A DNA stretch of 42,196 nucleotides from Nocardia abscessus NBRC 100374 (lineage in GTDB: Bacteria > Actinomycetota > Actinomycetes > Mycobacteriales > Mycobacteriaceae). Made by a program: the position numbers and the translations under genes. A model generated the notes under the pieces. The model was not told the origin of the DNA and searched no databases. It saw only the letters and a list, made by a program, of their open reading frames with translations. This document shows positions 41,544-42,196 of this stretch, one piece after another (position 1 is the stretch's first letter; each line of letters starts with the position of its first letter). The stretch is taken from NCBI RefSeq assembly GCF_000308455.1, contig NZ_BAFP01000103.1, positions 1 through 42,196 on the forward strand, in the 5' to 3' direction.

Positions 41544-41578
41544 ACGCCCCGGCACCCACTACGGGTGGTCCGGGGCGT
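41544..41578 (+). terminator. rpmB terminator
   Basis: ACGCCCCGG (41544-41552) pairs with CCGGGGCGT (41570-41578), and inside it CACCC pairs with GGGTG, giving a two-part stem of about 14 pairs. It starts 19 bases after the rpmB stop. Confidence 0.8.
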
Positions 41579-41614
41579 CGTCATGACTGCGGGCGCTCGG
41601 CGAGCGTTCCCGCG

Positions 41615-42145
41615 GTGAGCGAGCGCCCCTGGCGGGTCCAGCCGCTGGCCGCCGAGTACACCTACAGCCTCGCCGAATGCCACATCTCCTGCTGGCGCGA
41701 GGCGTACCGGGGGCTGGTGCCCGACCACGTGCTCGACGCGTTCGACATCGAGCGGCGAGCCGAGCTGTGGGAACGCGATCGGGTGCGCTACCCGGGCCGC
41801 ACCCACGTCGCGATCGTCGAGGACGACGTGGTCGGGTTCGCCAGCGCGGGCCCGCCTGCTGCCGCGGACGCGGTGACCCCGCTGGAACTACACGCCCTCT
41901 ACGTGCGCTCCCGCTGGCACGGCAGTGGCGTAGCCGACGACCTGATTCGCGCCGCACTCGACCCGGCCGCTCCGTGCTCGCTGTGGGTGTTCGAGCGGAA
42001 TGCGCGCGCCCAGGCGTTCTACCGGAGGCACGGCTTCGTGCTCGACGGCACGCGCAAACTCGAGTCGTTCACCGCCGAGGTGGAGGTGCGCATGGTGCGC
42101 ACGCCGACGATGCACGCGGACTTCGCGCCTGATGACGCCCCTTAG
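41615..42145 (+). CDS. GNAT-family N-acetyltransferase
   Basis: A 176-residue acetyltransferase of the GNAT fold: an N-terminal HISCWREAYRGLVPD region, the central strand ELHALYVRSRWHGSGVADDL that forms the acetyl-CoA pyrophosphate loop (variant of Q/RxxGxG/A), and the C-terminal ARAQAFYRRHGFVLDG motif. Substrate unknown. GTG 41615 is used; no strong ribosome site is visible, and it lies 36 bases after the rpmB hairpin. The remaining 51 bases to the window end show nothing. Confidence 0.85.
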   Translation: MSERPWRVQPLAAEYTYSLAECHISCWREAYRGLVPDHVLDAFDIERRAELWERDRVRYPGRTHVAIVEDDVVGFASAGPPAAADAVTPLELHALYVRSRWHGSGVADDLIRAALDPAAPCSLWVFERNARAQAFYRRHGFVLDGTRKLESFTAEVEVRMVRTPTMHADFAPDDAP

Positions 42146-42196
42146 GCGTACCTCCGCCTTCGCTCCGGCCGTGCGCAGCTCCCTCCTGCCTTCGCT

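Noticed and set aside
41560..41957. Minus-strand frame antisense to the acetyltransferase
   Set aside because: The GNAT motifs lie on the plus strand and the antisense product is low complexity.
1..42196. CRISPR array, insertion sequence, prophage, tRNA or rRNA
   Set aside because: I saw no regularly spaced repeats, transposase or integrase motifs, tRNA-like cloverleaf, or rRNA segments on either strand. A short tRNA could in principle escape reading by eye.

Overview
The window is about 42 kb of very GC-rich actinobacterial chromosome. Gene content points to the Nocardia/Rhodococcus side of the Mycobacteriales. Evidence includes a mycothiol-type S-nitrosomycothiol reductase, a SepIVA-type septation protein, a PrpR-type propionate regulator, a B12-riboswitch metE, and the smc, fpg, rnc, coaD, pyc and recG blocks known from mycobacteria. 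I see no rRNA, tRNA, insertion sequence, prophage or CRISPR array. Genus assignment is an inference from protein resemblance, not from a search.

Positions 1-7337 hold the 5' two thirds of smc (minus), a large hypothetical two-helix membrane protein with a disordered Pro/Arg-rich tail, a DUF1707 membrane protein with a well-formed promoter and tandem operator-like repeats, the overlapping pair mscR plus an MBL-fold hydrolase, and a short KdpE remnant. Positions 7436-10716 are a tight plus-strand run: OsmC-like, acyP, a YgiB/DUF1190-like anchored protein, a glutathionylspermidine-synthetase-like ATP-grasp enzyme and a DUF350 membrane protein. The last three resemble the enterobacterial yjfLMC/ygiBC cassettes. 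In a mycothiol organism their thiol substrate is unknown.

Positions 10801-19223 are mostly minus strand: a small unknown ORF, a GT4 glycosyltransferase coupled by GTGA overlap to a glycogen-debranching-like enzyme, an AlkZ-like winged-helix protein, a membrane-anchored phosphate-binding-like protein, a PHP phosphoesterase and a RibD/DHFR-like reductase. Positions 19287-27862 carry housekeeping genes: fpg, rnc, rpmF, yceD, sepIVA, then gtrA (plus), then coaD, rsmD and pyc.

Positions 27863-30830 contain a dyad-rich pyc/metE divergent region, a full cobalamin riboswitch, a long leader with two perfect hairpins and a possible 22-codon upstream ORF, metE, and its terminator. Positions 30846-36935 contain a small CxxC ORF, a limonene-epoxide-hydrolase-like enzyme with a TetR-type palindrome upstream, and the methylcitrate cycle genes prpD, prpB and prpC with divergent prpR. 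A tiny DUF1737 gene lies head-to-head with prpB inside the cluster. The remainder is recG, a DAK2/FakA-like protein, rpmB and a GNAT acetyltransferase.

No gene set here is clearly a new system. The most promising leads are the ATP-grasp/DUF350 cassette in a glutathione-free lineage, the layered metE leader, and several regulatory dyads not explained by the adjacent genes. Coding assignments come from family motifs recalled by eye; start codons were chosen from ribosome-binding sites, overlaps and promoter spacing.
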